From: Atkinsonella hypoxylon
Lineage: Eukaryota > Ascomycota > Sordariomycetes > Hypocreales > Clavicipitaceae
Reading direction: 5' to 3'
NCBI GenBank assembly: GCA_000729835.1
Contig: JFHB01000041.1
Span: forward strand, 62,001-126,000
Length of the DNA stretch: 64,000 nucleotides
Both the position numbers and the translations under genes were made by a program. Positions 12,005 through 22,560 of this stretch are shown in pieces. Each line of letters opens with the position of its first letter. Position 1 is the stretch's first letter. Below the pieces are notes generated by a model, which did not search any database, was not told where the DNA came from, and worked only from the letters and a program-made list of their open reading frames with translations.

Positions 12005-13279
12005 TGTGAACTTGACCACGTTGAATCGGGGAATGGTGAAGATTTTCTCCCAAAGAGCGAACCTATTTGAATATAACAAGTCGGTTCATAGGCCGGGAGG
12101 AATTGTAGGTTGCGCAGCTCCGAATTGACCCAGATAGTTGTTGGGTAGGGCAATGGTGTGTGTGCTTAGTAGTTAATCAGGGGGAGGTGCAGAGTAAGCC
12201 GAGTCGTAAGATGCACAGCCGGGGGACGACACAGTCTTTTTAGGAGCTGGCAAAAGATGAAAAAGACGGGCGCTGAGGGAAAGAAATAAAAAATAATAAT
12301 AATAAAATCGCCCGGCCGTAGGTACGAGGCGTGCAATAAATTGACGGCTGGGATTGGTCTGCAAGGTGGCTCAACTGGTTCTGCGATCAGACGTGTAAGT
12401 GGTGATGCGGGGACTGAAGGGAAGGGAGCGACTGCAGACCAGGGGGGAGGGGGGGTCTGTTGAATGGATGAAGAAGATCAGATCAAACTGGACAAAGGGA
12501 AAGCAGCGCGCAACTTTGTTACGACACAATGCCTGCAGACAGCACGGCAAGAGCTGCAGAAAATAAAAGGGAAAAGGGGGAATGAACGCAAGGCCGGCAG
12601 AGAAAACGAAGCGCGGCTGACTTGGCAGTTGGGAAGGAAAGAAGGGGAAGAAAGAAAAAGCACGACCAGCTCAAAGGAGAGGACGGACAGACAGACGGAT
12701 GAGCGACAAGGTGTGGCAGATAGATAGATGGATGGATAGATGATGCTGCAGATGCTGGCGCTGGCAAGCTAGCCACTCCTGCCACTCCTGCCTGCCACTC
12801 CGCGTGGTCGCGTCGCCAAGTGAGATAGAGATTGGCGGATAATGGGGGGGGGGGAATTCAGGGGCCGCAAGAGCGGCGACAAGGGTGAGGCAAGTGCGGC
12901 CGGGGGATGGGATCGTCGACAAATAGGGGTGGTCCAAGTGTGTCAGGGGTCCCAAAAAGTAAATTGCAGGTTATCTCAATCTTTATGGTGTTCAGGCATG
13001 CACCAACCTAGTACCCACTACCCGAGGTGGGGCCTCGTGGCCTCTCGGGTACCTACCTCAGTACCTGCTGCACTGTACTGCGCGACACTGCACGACCTGG
13101 TAATCTCAGCAAGCACGTAATACAAAGTAATTACGGAATACATTTGATGTCAATTGCTAACTAGCATATCTTTCAATTGGGACCTGCCTTGGAGCCTTCA
13201 TATCCCCTCCATCCGAACATAGACTTTGATGAACCACAACTATCGAATCCGAAGCCGGACTTGAATCAGATTTACACCA
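12005..13279. other. Long upstream region of the Msb1/Mug8 gene
   Basis: About 1.3 kb rich in simple sequence: a GATA/GATG tract (12718-12742), a CCACTCCTGC tandem (12775-12800), a G-run (12843-12852) and several TACC/GGTAC-type blocks (13008-13070). Purine-rich stretches at 12540-12715 give spurious Lys/Glu-rich ORFs. No gene is supported. A long leader and promoter are usual for polarity genes in filamentous fungi. Confidence 0.55.
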
Positions 13280-13990
13280 TTAGATAGCTAAACAATACAG
13301 TTTACACTCCGTTTTGTTTTTTCTTTGTCCCTTTTCAATTGACGACATGTTTGCGGCGTACGGGCGGGCGTGGACTCCATCCAGCCGTTGACCTTCTATC
13401 TGCGAGGTCTCAATTTTAATATTCACCCTGGTGTCTGTGGTCCAATTCCTTCCCTTGGCCGCCTTGTGGAACGCAGTAACTATCAGCGTAGCCTGGCGAA
13501 TGATGTCTGTTCTACACAGTTAAATCAAACCAGGACCATGGAGTAGGCGAGGCCAACACACTTTCATGGAACCGATGCCTTCAGCTGGCTTTCCGTCTTC
13601 TGATACCGTGCTCGGGAGCCAAATAGTCCACTAGTTCGACATGCCAAGAGGATACAGAATCTGGTAGATGATGCCATCCATAAACTTCACCAGCGCCGGC
13701 CACATAGTCTCCAGCTTGGCCCATTCCTCGTGTTTGACGATCTCGGATCGGGATGGAACACCGTACTCCGGTCCTCTGGTTCCAATTGGCTTTTCACTTG
13801 TCGTCACTCTGGTGTCAGACAGTCAACACTTGTATGAATCAGGTCGGTAGTAGGCCAGTGAGACTGTGCCGCAGGTCTCACAGTCCAATCGAATTTTGGG
13901 CTTGTTGTTGGAGTGCTTCGCTCGAAAGTGCCGGCATCGGTGGAGACGACGACGACACCTTTCCACTTTGGCGTCCGGGCTCGAAAAGTT
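13280..13990 (-). pseudogene. Degenerate coding relic, family not recognised
   Basis: Three protein-like segments appear in order on the minus strand but in different frames: an upstream piece with KPKIRLDCETCGTVSLAYY (about 13900-13835), a middle piece with EEWAKLETMWPALVKFMDG ending at a stop near 13632 (about 13820-13632), and a final open frame with IIRQATLIVTAFHKAAKG and NWTTDTRVNIKIETSQ running to a stop at 13280-13282. Between the middle and last pieces SEDGKPAEGIGSMK is also readable, followed by a plausible 50-nt intron. No ATG with good context precedes the first piece. The frame changes do not all resolve with GT-AG introns, so a decayed gene is the simplest reading; an unannotated multi-exon gene is the alternative. 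I cannot name the family. Confidence 0.35.
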
Positions 13991-14848
13991 ATCAACCGAT
14001 CCCGGGATTAATTAATAATTCACGCTTGCTTCGCTGAAGTTTATTTAAGAGATAAGCTTGTCATGATGCCTCGTGTCTATTGCTGGTAATAAGACTCGGG
14101 GCTAAAGCGAAGGCGGCGGCAAGCACGAGGCCGTCTCTACGTCGAATTGCATTCACCAGCAGTGACTTGTGCGTTGGCATTTAGTATTTTTAGATGCAAG
14201 AATGCCAACTCATACTCTTGCAAACCTAGAAAGCGGCAGCTCCGACCAGATTGATTGGATGTGCACCACCGACTCTAAACAACTGTATGCACCAGGGTTT
14301 CATGTAAGGTGCATCAAGCCACTGCCTCAACGAGGCTTGACAATCCATTGTCTCCGACGATTCTCCTATAACTATTCCGTAATGCGAAACGATTTTTCAT
14401 CGTGAACGATACGGGGCCATTATTCGCGAATAAATTTCCCACCTCCACTTTGTCTGCCCTTAAATAGTCCACGTGATCAGTCAAAGTGTCGGCTACCTGC
14501 GTTTCATCGTTGTAATCTTGATGTCATTAGTAAACGAGATAAGGCCGAACCCGACCACTGACGGACTAGACGAGGCAGTTGAACAATTCTGACGCGGTGA
14601 ATTCAGCAAAGACCTCAAGAGAACAGTTTTCATGTCATGCATTTCATCAGACCAAACAACATGACACATCAGCGTTGCTGCTTACAACCGTCGTGGTCCT
14701 CCTAACCACTCATAAATATCTCATAAATATCTCTTTGCAACTCAAAAGTCAACGTGGGTGAGACTGGCATCACCTCGATGCAATCGCCATCCCTCATGTC
14801 GCTGGTGACACAAATTTCAATTCCGGCATCTGGTGATATACAAAGTTC
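13991..14848. other. Intergenic region between relic and UNG1
   Basis: About 0.86 kb, AT-richer than the flanking genes, with only short random ORFs. It includes the 3' flank of UNG1. Nothing else is recognised. Confidence 0.55.
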
Positions 14849-16067
14849 CTATTCCTTCTTGGTCTCTTCCTCCGCAAGTCGAAGAGCTTCTTCCAAGGCA
14901 GCCTCATCCTCGGAATCTACCTCGTCGTCCGGTCTCGGTGCTTTCTTTTCCTGAGACCTTTCCGCAGTAGAGCCATTGGTTTGTGCAGTTGTGGTAGAAG
15001 CAAGCTTGGCAGCTGTTTCTGCCGCGGTAGCACCCTCCACAGCAGCAACAGGAGAAGGCGCAACCTTGGTCGAAGTCCCAGGAGTCAATGCCCAGTCGAT
15101 TTCTCCGTCTTGTCCGTATCTCTTGACAAGCCACTCGTTCGCCGCTTTAAAGTGACCGCAGTCAAAGAAACCTCTAGAAGCACTCAGGGGACTGGGATGT
15201 ACGCTCTGCAATATCAGATGTCGCTGCTTGTCAATCTTTTGCACACGCTTCCCAGCTGGTGCTCCCCATGCCATGAAGACAACGCCTCGGGTACGTTTCT
15301 GAGCCACCAGATCAATCACCTTTTGGGTAAAGCGCTCCCAGCCCCGGTTTGAATGCGAGTTAGCCTCATGTGCCCGCACTGTCAGGCACGTATTCAGCAT
15401 GAGGACGCCGCGATCAGCCCAAGGTGTCAGAAGACCGCCCCGATTAGGGGGTGGTACAAACGTAGGATAGTCTTTCTTCAAAGCAATATACATATTCCTG
15501 AGGGATGGTGGCGCTGGCGTCGGAAACCGGACGGAGAATGCGAGCCCATGGGCTTGGTTCACGTTGTGATAGGGATCTTGTCCGACAATGACGACCTTGA
15601 CGTTGTGAAAAGGAGTGTGGCGGGACCTAGGCCATACACTCGTTAGCAATTGGTCCAGCATCTCCAGGGTATTGCTGGGAGTTGAGGGATGCATACCAGG
15701 AGTAAACATCCTCTTTTGGGGGAAACCACTTCTTGCCAGCGCTCGTCTCCCTATCCAGGAACTTCTTGAGCTCCAAAAATTCCTTTGTCGTAATCTCATC
15801 CTTCAAATGCGCCAACCAACTGTCATCCAGCGTATCAATCTCCAGCTTCAGGAACTTCTTCTGCTCTGCAGTCAACCCATCCATCCACTTGTTCTTGTCA
15901 AACTTGATAACCGGCGCGTTTGCAGCAGCATCACCAGGAGCTGCGCTCCCAGAACCAGCCTTGGGCACTACGCCAAAGAAAGAGGCAATGGAGCCATTAG
16001 CTTTGGGTTTCTTCGCATCAGCTACATTTGATAGTGAGTCGTCGCCTTTGCGTTTGAGGGTTGCCAT
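14849..16067 (-). CDS. UNG1: Uracil-DNA glycosylase
   Basis: Removes uracil from DNA at the start of base-excision repair, in nucleus and mitochondria. Two exons (15697-16067, 14849-15626) separated by a 70-nt intron give 382 aa; the junction restores YSWSRHTPFHNVKVV. The catalytic water-activating motif GQDPYHN is at about 139-145, the uracil-recognition strand is GVLMLNTCLTVR, and the Leu-insertion loop HPSPLSASRG starts near 267. The N-terminus carries a basic cluster and SIASFFGVVPK, which resembles a PCNA-interacting PIP box. After the catalytic domain an acidic, Ala/Glu-rich tail of about 80 residues continues to the stop, longer than in human or bacterial enzymes. Both ends of the protein are probably disordered. 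Confidence 0.95.
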
Positions 16068-16763
16068 TGTACGAGAGTTGATATAGGTTCTCGGCTTGTA
16101 GAAACGATTGCGGAGTCGTGGCCAGAGGCAACGACGCAGTGGAGCCCAGAAAGCTCTGGCAAGGTGAATGGGAGCGACTTTGTAATGTTGCTTTGGAAAT
16201 TGTATGGTGAGGTTATAAGAAGAATTGTCCTCTGCTCAACGTAACACTGACGATATAACTATACAACTCCAATTAATACAAACACAACATGTGCAGGACG
16301 AGTATCTGCCGAAGTTCGTAGGGGGGCGATAGATTTTGTGAGACAACGTAGAATGAGTGGACTGGGGCCCGTGACTGCGCGTGGAGGACGCGAATTTACA
16401 ACTTGACGCTGAAAGGACCAGGCGAATTTCACGGGAGGCCATTTCAGGGAGGCGCAGGCACAGCAGACATTGGTGCTTGCTATTGGTCCCACTTACCGCT
16501 TCGGCTTCCCGCTTCGGGAGGTTACCCTGAGGGCTGGCATACCTATTAGCATCAATGACGAACCTTATCTTGGCATCCCTTATGCATATAATTTAAAGAA
16601 ATTCATGTAATGCTCTAGTAGATATATATAGCTTTTTTTTTTTTCCAATTGGTACAAATTGACAAGATATAAACTGCCGACTCAATACTATGTCTTCTAG
16701 CCGTACAGGATAACGTCATTGCCTCGAGGCGAGTCCCCGTTGTTCTCTGCTGTAACTAGTCGC
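16068..16763. other. Upstream region of UNG1 and 3' flank of the CHZ-like gene
   Basis: About 0.7 kb of non-coding sequence with a TATATATAGC stretch and T-run near 16621-16645. Small ORFs are not protein-like. Confidence 0.55.
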
Positions 16764-17063
16764 TCACTCATCCACCTCAGGAATATCATCGCTAGGCTCC
16801 TTGTAACTACCCTCTGGCTTGGCCCCGCGGGTAGTCTCGTTAATGATGTTAGACTTATCAATTCCGCCAGACAATTCTTCTTCTGCTGCGTGTGTCAGCA
16901 ACACTTCACCAAGGCCACATCAATTTGACTCACGAAGCTCAAGGTCCTTCTCGACAACCTCATCGAGATTCTCTTCGTCTACATCGTCGGGTAGGGACTT
17001 GAACTCTCCATCACGAGAGGGGATGGCGTTGTCTTCGACGACGAAATCCTCGTTACGGGCCAT
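16764..17063 (-). CDS. Small acidic protein with CHZ-like motif
   Basis: Two exons (16934-17063, 16764-16882) joined across a 51-nt intron give 82 aa. The sequence is strongly acidic (DDVDEENLDEVVEKDLEL) and ends with GGIDKSNIINETTRGAKPEG and an acidic tail. The IDxSNI...TRG core resembles the CHZ motif of the Chz1 family, histone H2A.Z-H2B chaperones that help SWR1. If so, it is a short, divergent member. The gene is too small and split to show as one long ORF; the junction was chosen because GCAG/CAG acceptor choice restores ELQEELSGGID. The ATG opens on MARNEDFVVEDN. Coding status is fairly sure and function tentative. Confidence 0.62.
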
Positions 17064-18142
17064 TCTGGACAATGGTTTTTCAGTAAGTGTGACAGTATCG
17101 TGTCAAATGTAGTGGTGACGATATATGAATAGTAATTAGTTGTTGTAGTTATTGACATTCGAACCGACATGGCCTTTTATATAGCTTCTCTGTTGCCCAA
17201 AGCACGTAAGAAGATCCTCTGCTATGACTGCATCCTTATGACGCCGTCACCACTTCTCAAAGCCTTCTCAGTTGGAGTGTTGAGTAACTGCGGTCCCAAT
17301 CAAGGGTGACATCATTCACGCCAGAGCTGAAGACATAATTACGGTAACCATTCTGCGCCAATTACGACAACTATCCGCTCTTCTCCATGACGGGGTTTAT
17401 TCATGATTTTTACTTTGCCCTTTGTTCGCCCTTCTGTTCAGGCCTCTTCACGCCTCACAGCTTTGTTTTCTGGAACCGCCCCTTTCGATGCAACGAGTGC
17501 CTGTCTCTGGCGTCAATCGGAGCTGCATAGGGCTAACGACGCCACAACTCCCTAATGTGAAATGTGCCGTGAGAATCGACTGCTGTGCTGACAAGGCTGA
17601 ACTGACGTCCAAGACTTTCGAAACCATCTCTATATTGTTTCGGTAATGGATTCGCAGCTAATCGATATTATACATGTTATAGCAAAGCAGACTTCACCAG
17701 ACATGTAGCTGTTTTACAGGATTGATCAAGCCGAGGAAGTAATCAATTCGTACAGTGAACACCGTACATGATCAGTCCACATCCCATCCCGAAATTTAAT
17801 CTGAAAGCTTTCCCGCCTCTAATGAGATTGCTAGCACAATATCTAAATCTCGCCCTTGAGAGCTCTGACGGAATTGTGGCTGGGGATGTATGACATAATG
17901 TTCATACGGAGACCGCGAACGGTTTGAGTGGGCCTGGAACGGCGACACCAATGTTGGTGTCATTAGCAATTGCGGCTGCTCTTTAAAAAGATAGTTTCTA
18001 TGACGCGACGATGTGCATTTGTTTCTTTACTTTATCTAAACCGTCTGCCCTGCCGTTACGCAGCTCTGTAATATCCCATTAACTTGCTCTACCGTTAACA
18101 GCCAGTCGTCATTACAAAAGATCATCACACACAAACATCAAA
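17064..18142. other. Divergent intergenic region
   Basis: About 1.1 kb between the minus-strand CHZ-like gene and the plus-strand DUF3140 gene. No supportable ORF or RNA gene. It should contain promoters for both. Confidence 0.55.
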
Positions 18143-19201
18143 ATGAAGGGCAAAGATGAAGTGGTCAAAGAGTTCAATGAGCTCGTGAACATGACTTCTT
18201 CTGAACTTGAGAAGTGGCTGAAGTCGGATGATTCTAACAGCGCAGGCTGGCCTAAAGACACGGGGGACGGAGAGTCTGTTGGCCATGACAGCGGTCGCAA
18301 GATCGTTGATATCCTAAAGGCCAATCCACAAAAAAAACCTGAAAAATATACAGATGAGCAAATTGAGCATATGCGCAAGGTTGTATCATACTGGTATGTT
18401 TCCCAGTTGTCCTTGGTGGTAATGCCAAATGATTCCGCTAACACAAGGCGACGTAGTAAGAGGCACTTGGCGCAAGAAAGTGCAGCTCATGAAAATAAAT
18501 CCATCGAAGATGTTAAGAAGACAAAGTCCTACGCGTCGCTGAAAAACTGGGGCCATGATATACTCGAGAAACGGAACGGGAAGGCTGGTGACTCGGAAGA
18601 GGCTGAAGCAGGTGACAAGAGAAGCCGACAAGATGGCCCGACAGGTGATAACAAAGCGAGAAAAACACGGAAGTCTTCGACAGCAAATGACGGACATGGC
18701 CAAGATGGCGAGAATACGGAAGACGGTGAAGAAAAGGATCAAGAAGAGGAGATGGAGGAGGATGACGGCGGCGAGGACGGCGATGATGAGCAGCACGGAC
18801 AGGATAGTAAGGCAAGATCAAAATCGAACGGTACAAACGGTGCCAAAAAAAGCAACGATAAAAGTTCAAATAAAGGGAATGGAAAGGATCCCGAAAAAAA
18901 GGAGAAATCATCGGGCAAGTCGAAGAACGGTGAGCCTGAGCCAGGTGACACCGTGAGCTGGAAATGGGGCCAAGGCCGGCCAGAAGGCAAAGTGTTGGAA
19001 GTGAAACACGACAAGTAAGCCCAATCAGACTCAACCAATACAGTTAATTGGGCAACGCTTTCTGTACTGACCTAACATAGGGCTTCAGTGACAACCAAGA
19101 GAGGAAACGAGGTTTCGCGGGCCGGGTCAGACCAGGATCCTGCTGTGATTCTCGACACAGGCAAGTCTAAAGCCATCAAGCTGAATCATGAGTTGAACTA
19201 G
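18143..19201 (+). CDS. DUF3140 plus hypervirulence-associated Tudor-like protein
   Basis: Three exons (18143-18393, 18457-19014, 19081-19201) give 309 aa. Residues about 5-130 match DUF3140, a helical domain also known from bacteria: LEKWLKSDDSNSAGW, SVGHDSGRKIVDIL, KRHLAQES, SYASLKNWGHD. A charged linker (about 135-245) is rich in Asp/Glu/Gly and then Lys/Ser/Asn. The C-terminus is a DUF2945/HVA1-type Tudor-like domain: GDTVSWKWGQGRPEGKV, TTKRGNEVSRAG, DPAVILDTGKSKAIKL. The first intron also reads in frame if retained; the acceptor at 18455-18456 gives SYCKRHLAQE, which fits the family better than the AG eight bases earlier. A chromatin or nucleic-acid role is inferred from the Tudor-like fold and basic linker only. 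Confidence 0.85.
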
Positions 19202-19926
19202 TCACCAATATAGATGCTGGCTTGGCTTTGCGGGATGGATAATAATTGTCTTATATATAAGACTTGCGTTTTTATGCAGTGATTGACTATCTGAAGTACC
19301 GTTCGCCATGACTTGAAGCCAGAAAATGCCGCAGAATTGGAATTTTGCAGCCTTGCATCTCCAGATGCCATGTGGAGAATCGGAGAATCTGTTATGATGG
19401 AATATCTTCGTGTAATAAGTCGTTATATCGAACAGATGTATCTATTTAGAGACGAGAAAGCTCCAGATGGACATGACCCGAAATCACGGCGATCCTGACT
19501 GCAAACACAAGTTGGCATTAGTTACAGTGTACATGGTCGGTACTGAATACCTGGCAGATAAAGGAGGTAATTTTATTTGGCTCCGTTCGTGATTCGCAGG
19601 CGATGCTTGTCATGACCTGGTATTATTTGCTGGAGCCATGTCATCCTGAACATGGGTGCATGGTGCATGGTGCATAGTGCATGGTGCCATGGTGCATGGG
19701 GTTCTGATGCTTGCGAGAGCCGACGGCGAAAGTGGCTCCAACTTCCTTTCCAAAGTGGACAGCTTGTAATCAGTCTGGAGCATGCCTGAGCTCCATGTTC
19801 ACAGCTTCAAAGCCACCTTTTGCCACTTTGCTTCTTTCAGGCCTCGCAATCCTCCCCAAACCCCGTGTTGGACTCGCCATGCTCTGTCCGCGATACTCGT
19901 TCTTCGGCACATAGCATCTGCCCAAC
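19202..19926. other. Intergenic region upstream of HRD3
   Basis: About 0.7 kb. It contains a degenerate tandem of the 7-mer GGTGCAT at about 19656-19699 and no supportable ORF. The last 250 bases are the likely HRD3 promoter and leader. Confidence 0.6.
19656..19699. repeat. Degenerate GGTGCAT heptamer tandem
   Basis: Six or so copies of a 7-nt unit (GGTGCAT with GTGCATA and GTGCCAT variants) lie head to tail about 230 nt before the HRD3 start. The unit contains the self-complementary core TGCA. It may be a microsatellite or a cluster of binding sites; the sequence alone does not decide. Confidence 0.7.
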
Positions 19927-22560
19927 ATGAGGGTTTCGGCCGTCTCGCTTCTACGTAAGTGACTTCTCTCGCACCATATCAACTTGCCCCTCGACAACTG
20001 CTCGCTCACACGCCTCGTCCCTAGTTCTTTCGCAGACTGTCAATGTCTTGGGAACAAACGCGCAATACTACGAAGACAATTTTCAAGATGGCACCGCTCC
20101 ACGTGAGCCGATCGATCATGGGCTCGGTCCCAAAGATGTCGCATCAAACCACGTCCAGCACGCTGTTCGACAAGCTGGTGAGTCTGCTTCCTATCGATAC
20201 ATGCAACATGTCAGCAAACAATGTAGTGGCTAATCTGGTTGGTCCCAGGGGCCGAATTCGTCGACGCCGCGCTTGTGCATCTAAACAAAGCATCGCGATC
20301 ATCGAGACAGAGAAGAAAGCAGCCGTCAGGAGTACTCGCTACCGTCCTTCGCTACATCCTCCATACCATACCAACTGGACCAGCCGCAGCTCCGTCCAAG
20401 GAACACCCCAAACTGCCCGCCAATGGCCCCTTGTTAAAGGCCGTTGATCTTTTAGGGAAAGCTGCCAATCAGAATAACTCAGATGCGTTATATCTCTTAG
20501 CAGAGCTCAACTTGTTCGGCAACTATAGCCATCCGCGTGATCTCCATGCGGCATACCGTTATTACAATCAGCTGTCTAACTCACATGGTAACACAACGGC
20601 CCAGTACATGCTAGGTCTCTTTCACTCAACTGGCGTCGGGAATGTTGTTCCCCGAGATCAGGCCAAGGCGCTGCTTTACTACACATTCGCGGCAATTCGA
20701 GGCGACACCCGCGCCGAAATGGCGACTGCGTTTCGACACCACATGGGAATTGGGACTCCCAAAAACTGTGAAGTAGCCGTCAAGTACTACAAACGAGTGG
20801 CTGACAAGGCCATACAATGGCACCGATCTGGCCCTCCTGGCGGTGTGAAGTGGATCTATCAAGGATGGAGAATCGCGGACGATCATGGCGGTGTTTACGG
20901 AGAAGGCGCTAGTGCAGCCAGCTCGGGCATGAACGCACGAAAAGTCAGCGTACACTCAGATGCTAATGCGGCCATTAGCGACGTCATCGAATACCTGGAC
21001 CTCATGTCACAAAAAGGTGACCTCAAAGCCTCGCTTAACCTTGGCAGGATATTTTACGACGGGGAGCGTGGCCTCGAGCACGACTTCAATATTGCCCGAA
21101 AGTACTTCCTTCAAGTAGCATCGAGATACTGGAGGAAAGATGGCCGGCTCGTGGAGAACATCAAGCCTGGCACAGATAAAATCGCCGCCAAAGCGGCCGG
21201 CTTCATTGGCCGTATGTACCTACGAGGAGACGGAATGCCTCAAAATTTCAAACAAGCCAAGGCCTGGTTCGAGCGTGGCATCAAGCTTCGCGATGCTCAA
21301 TCACAGTATGGCATGGGACTAATGCTGTTGAATGGTCTTGGTGGCAAGGAGAATGTCAAGAGAGCCTCGGAACTCTTCCAATCTGCCGCAGCTGCGGACT
21401 ATGCTCCAGCTCAGGTCGAAATCGGCCGCCTGTATCTCGATCAAGGGGATCCCGAGGACCTCCGAGTGGCTAATGATTTTTTTGAGTTAGCCGCTCGGTA
21501 CGGAAATATCGAGGCACACTACTACCTGGCAGAAATGGTTTATCACGGAGTGGGCCGCGAGAAGACATGCGGGCTGGCCTTGGGATACTACAAGATTGTC
21601 GCTGAGAAAGCAGAGCCTTTAGTCTCATCTTGGGCAGATGCCAATGATGCATATAACTCTGGGGATCACGAGGTAGCTTTTCTGGAATATCTGATGGCGG
21701 CTGAACAAGGATACGAACGGGCGCAGAATAACGTCGCGTACATGCTAGACATTGTCCATTCCAAGAAATTTGCCTCTCGATGGCTCGGAGGTGGGTTAGC
21801 TGTTGATGGTGCGCTGTTGGACAACCCAACCCTAGCGCTCATTGAGTGGAGCAGGTCATCCCGTCAAACTAATGTTGACTCTCTTGTCAAAATGGGAGAC
21901 TATTACTACTATGGCATTGGTACTGAGGTTGACGTGGGTAAGGCGGTCCAATGCTACGTCGGAGCATCAGAGTACTCGCAAAGCGCACAGGCCTTGTTCA
22001 ACTTGGGATGGATGCATGAGAACGGCATTGGTCTCGAGCAGGACTTCCACTTGGCCAAGAGATACTATGATCAAGCTCTGGAAGTCAACGAAGAGGCTTA
22101 CTTGCCGGTGACACTCAGTCTTTTGAAGCTTCGAATTCGCAGTGCTTGGAACACAATTACCCACGGCGACATTCATTCCATCCAGGAGGAGCCCAGTAAG
22201 TGAATTATGCAATGCCATGTACCCGTTTCCTTGTTCGATCTTCATCATCATTAATGTATAAACATAGGCAAAGATAAGGATTGGTCGCTGTCAGAATGGA
22301 TTGCGAACTTCATGAAGGACGATGCGCGCTACTATGATGACGGTGAAGATCTGTACTCGGACTATATAGATGATGCCTTGGATGTTGGTGATGACGATTT
22401 TCTCGATGCCGGCGGCGTAGTGGAGAGCATTCTCATCATTGGCGTGACTATGTCTTTGGTCCTTCTGCTATGGTATCGGCAGAGAATGCAGCAAGCGCAT
22501 GCGCAAGCTGACAATGTCAGGCGTGACGAGCCGAATCCACCACCACAGCAGCCGGGATAG
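19927..22560 (+). CDS. HRD3: ERAD ubiquitin-ligase component Hrd3/SEL1L
   Basis: Partner of the Hrd1 ubiquitin ligase; its lumenal repeats receive misfolded glycoproteins for retrotranslocation. Four exons (19927-19954, 20025-20177, 20249-22195, 22268-22560) give 806 aa. A signal peptide (MRVSAVSLLLLSQ, cleavage probably before TNAQYY) is followed by a run of Sel1-like/TPR repeats: AQYMLGLFHSTGVG, KASLNLGRIFYDG, GFIGRMYLRGDG, SQYGMGLMLLNGLGG, AHYYLAEMVYHGVG, GDYYYYGIGT, FNLGWMHENGIG. Near the C-terminus lies one membrane segment (SILIIGVTMSLVLLLW, about 767-783) and a short Pro/Gln-rich cytosolic tail. Architecture and length match yeast Hrd3. The 28-nt first exon encodes only part of the signal peptide. 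Confidence 0.93.

Noticed and set aside
12464..12727. Lys/Glu-rich ORF upstream of the Msb1/Mug8 gene
   Set aside because: Purine-tract artefact; no domain and no splice context.
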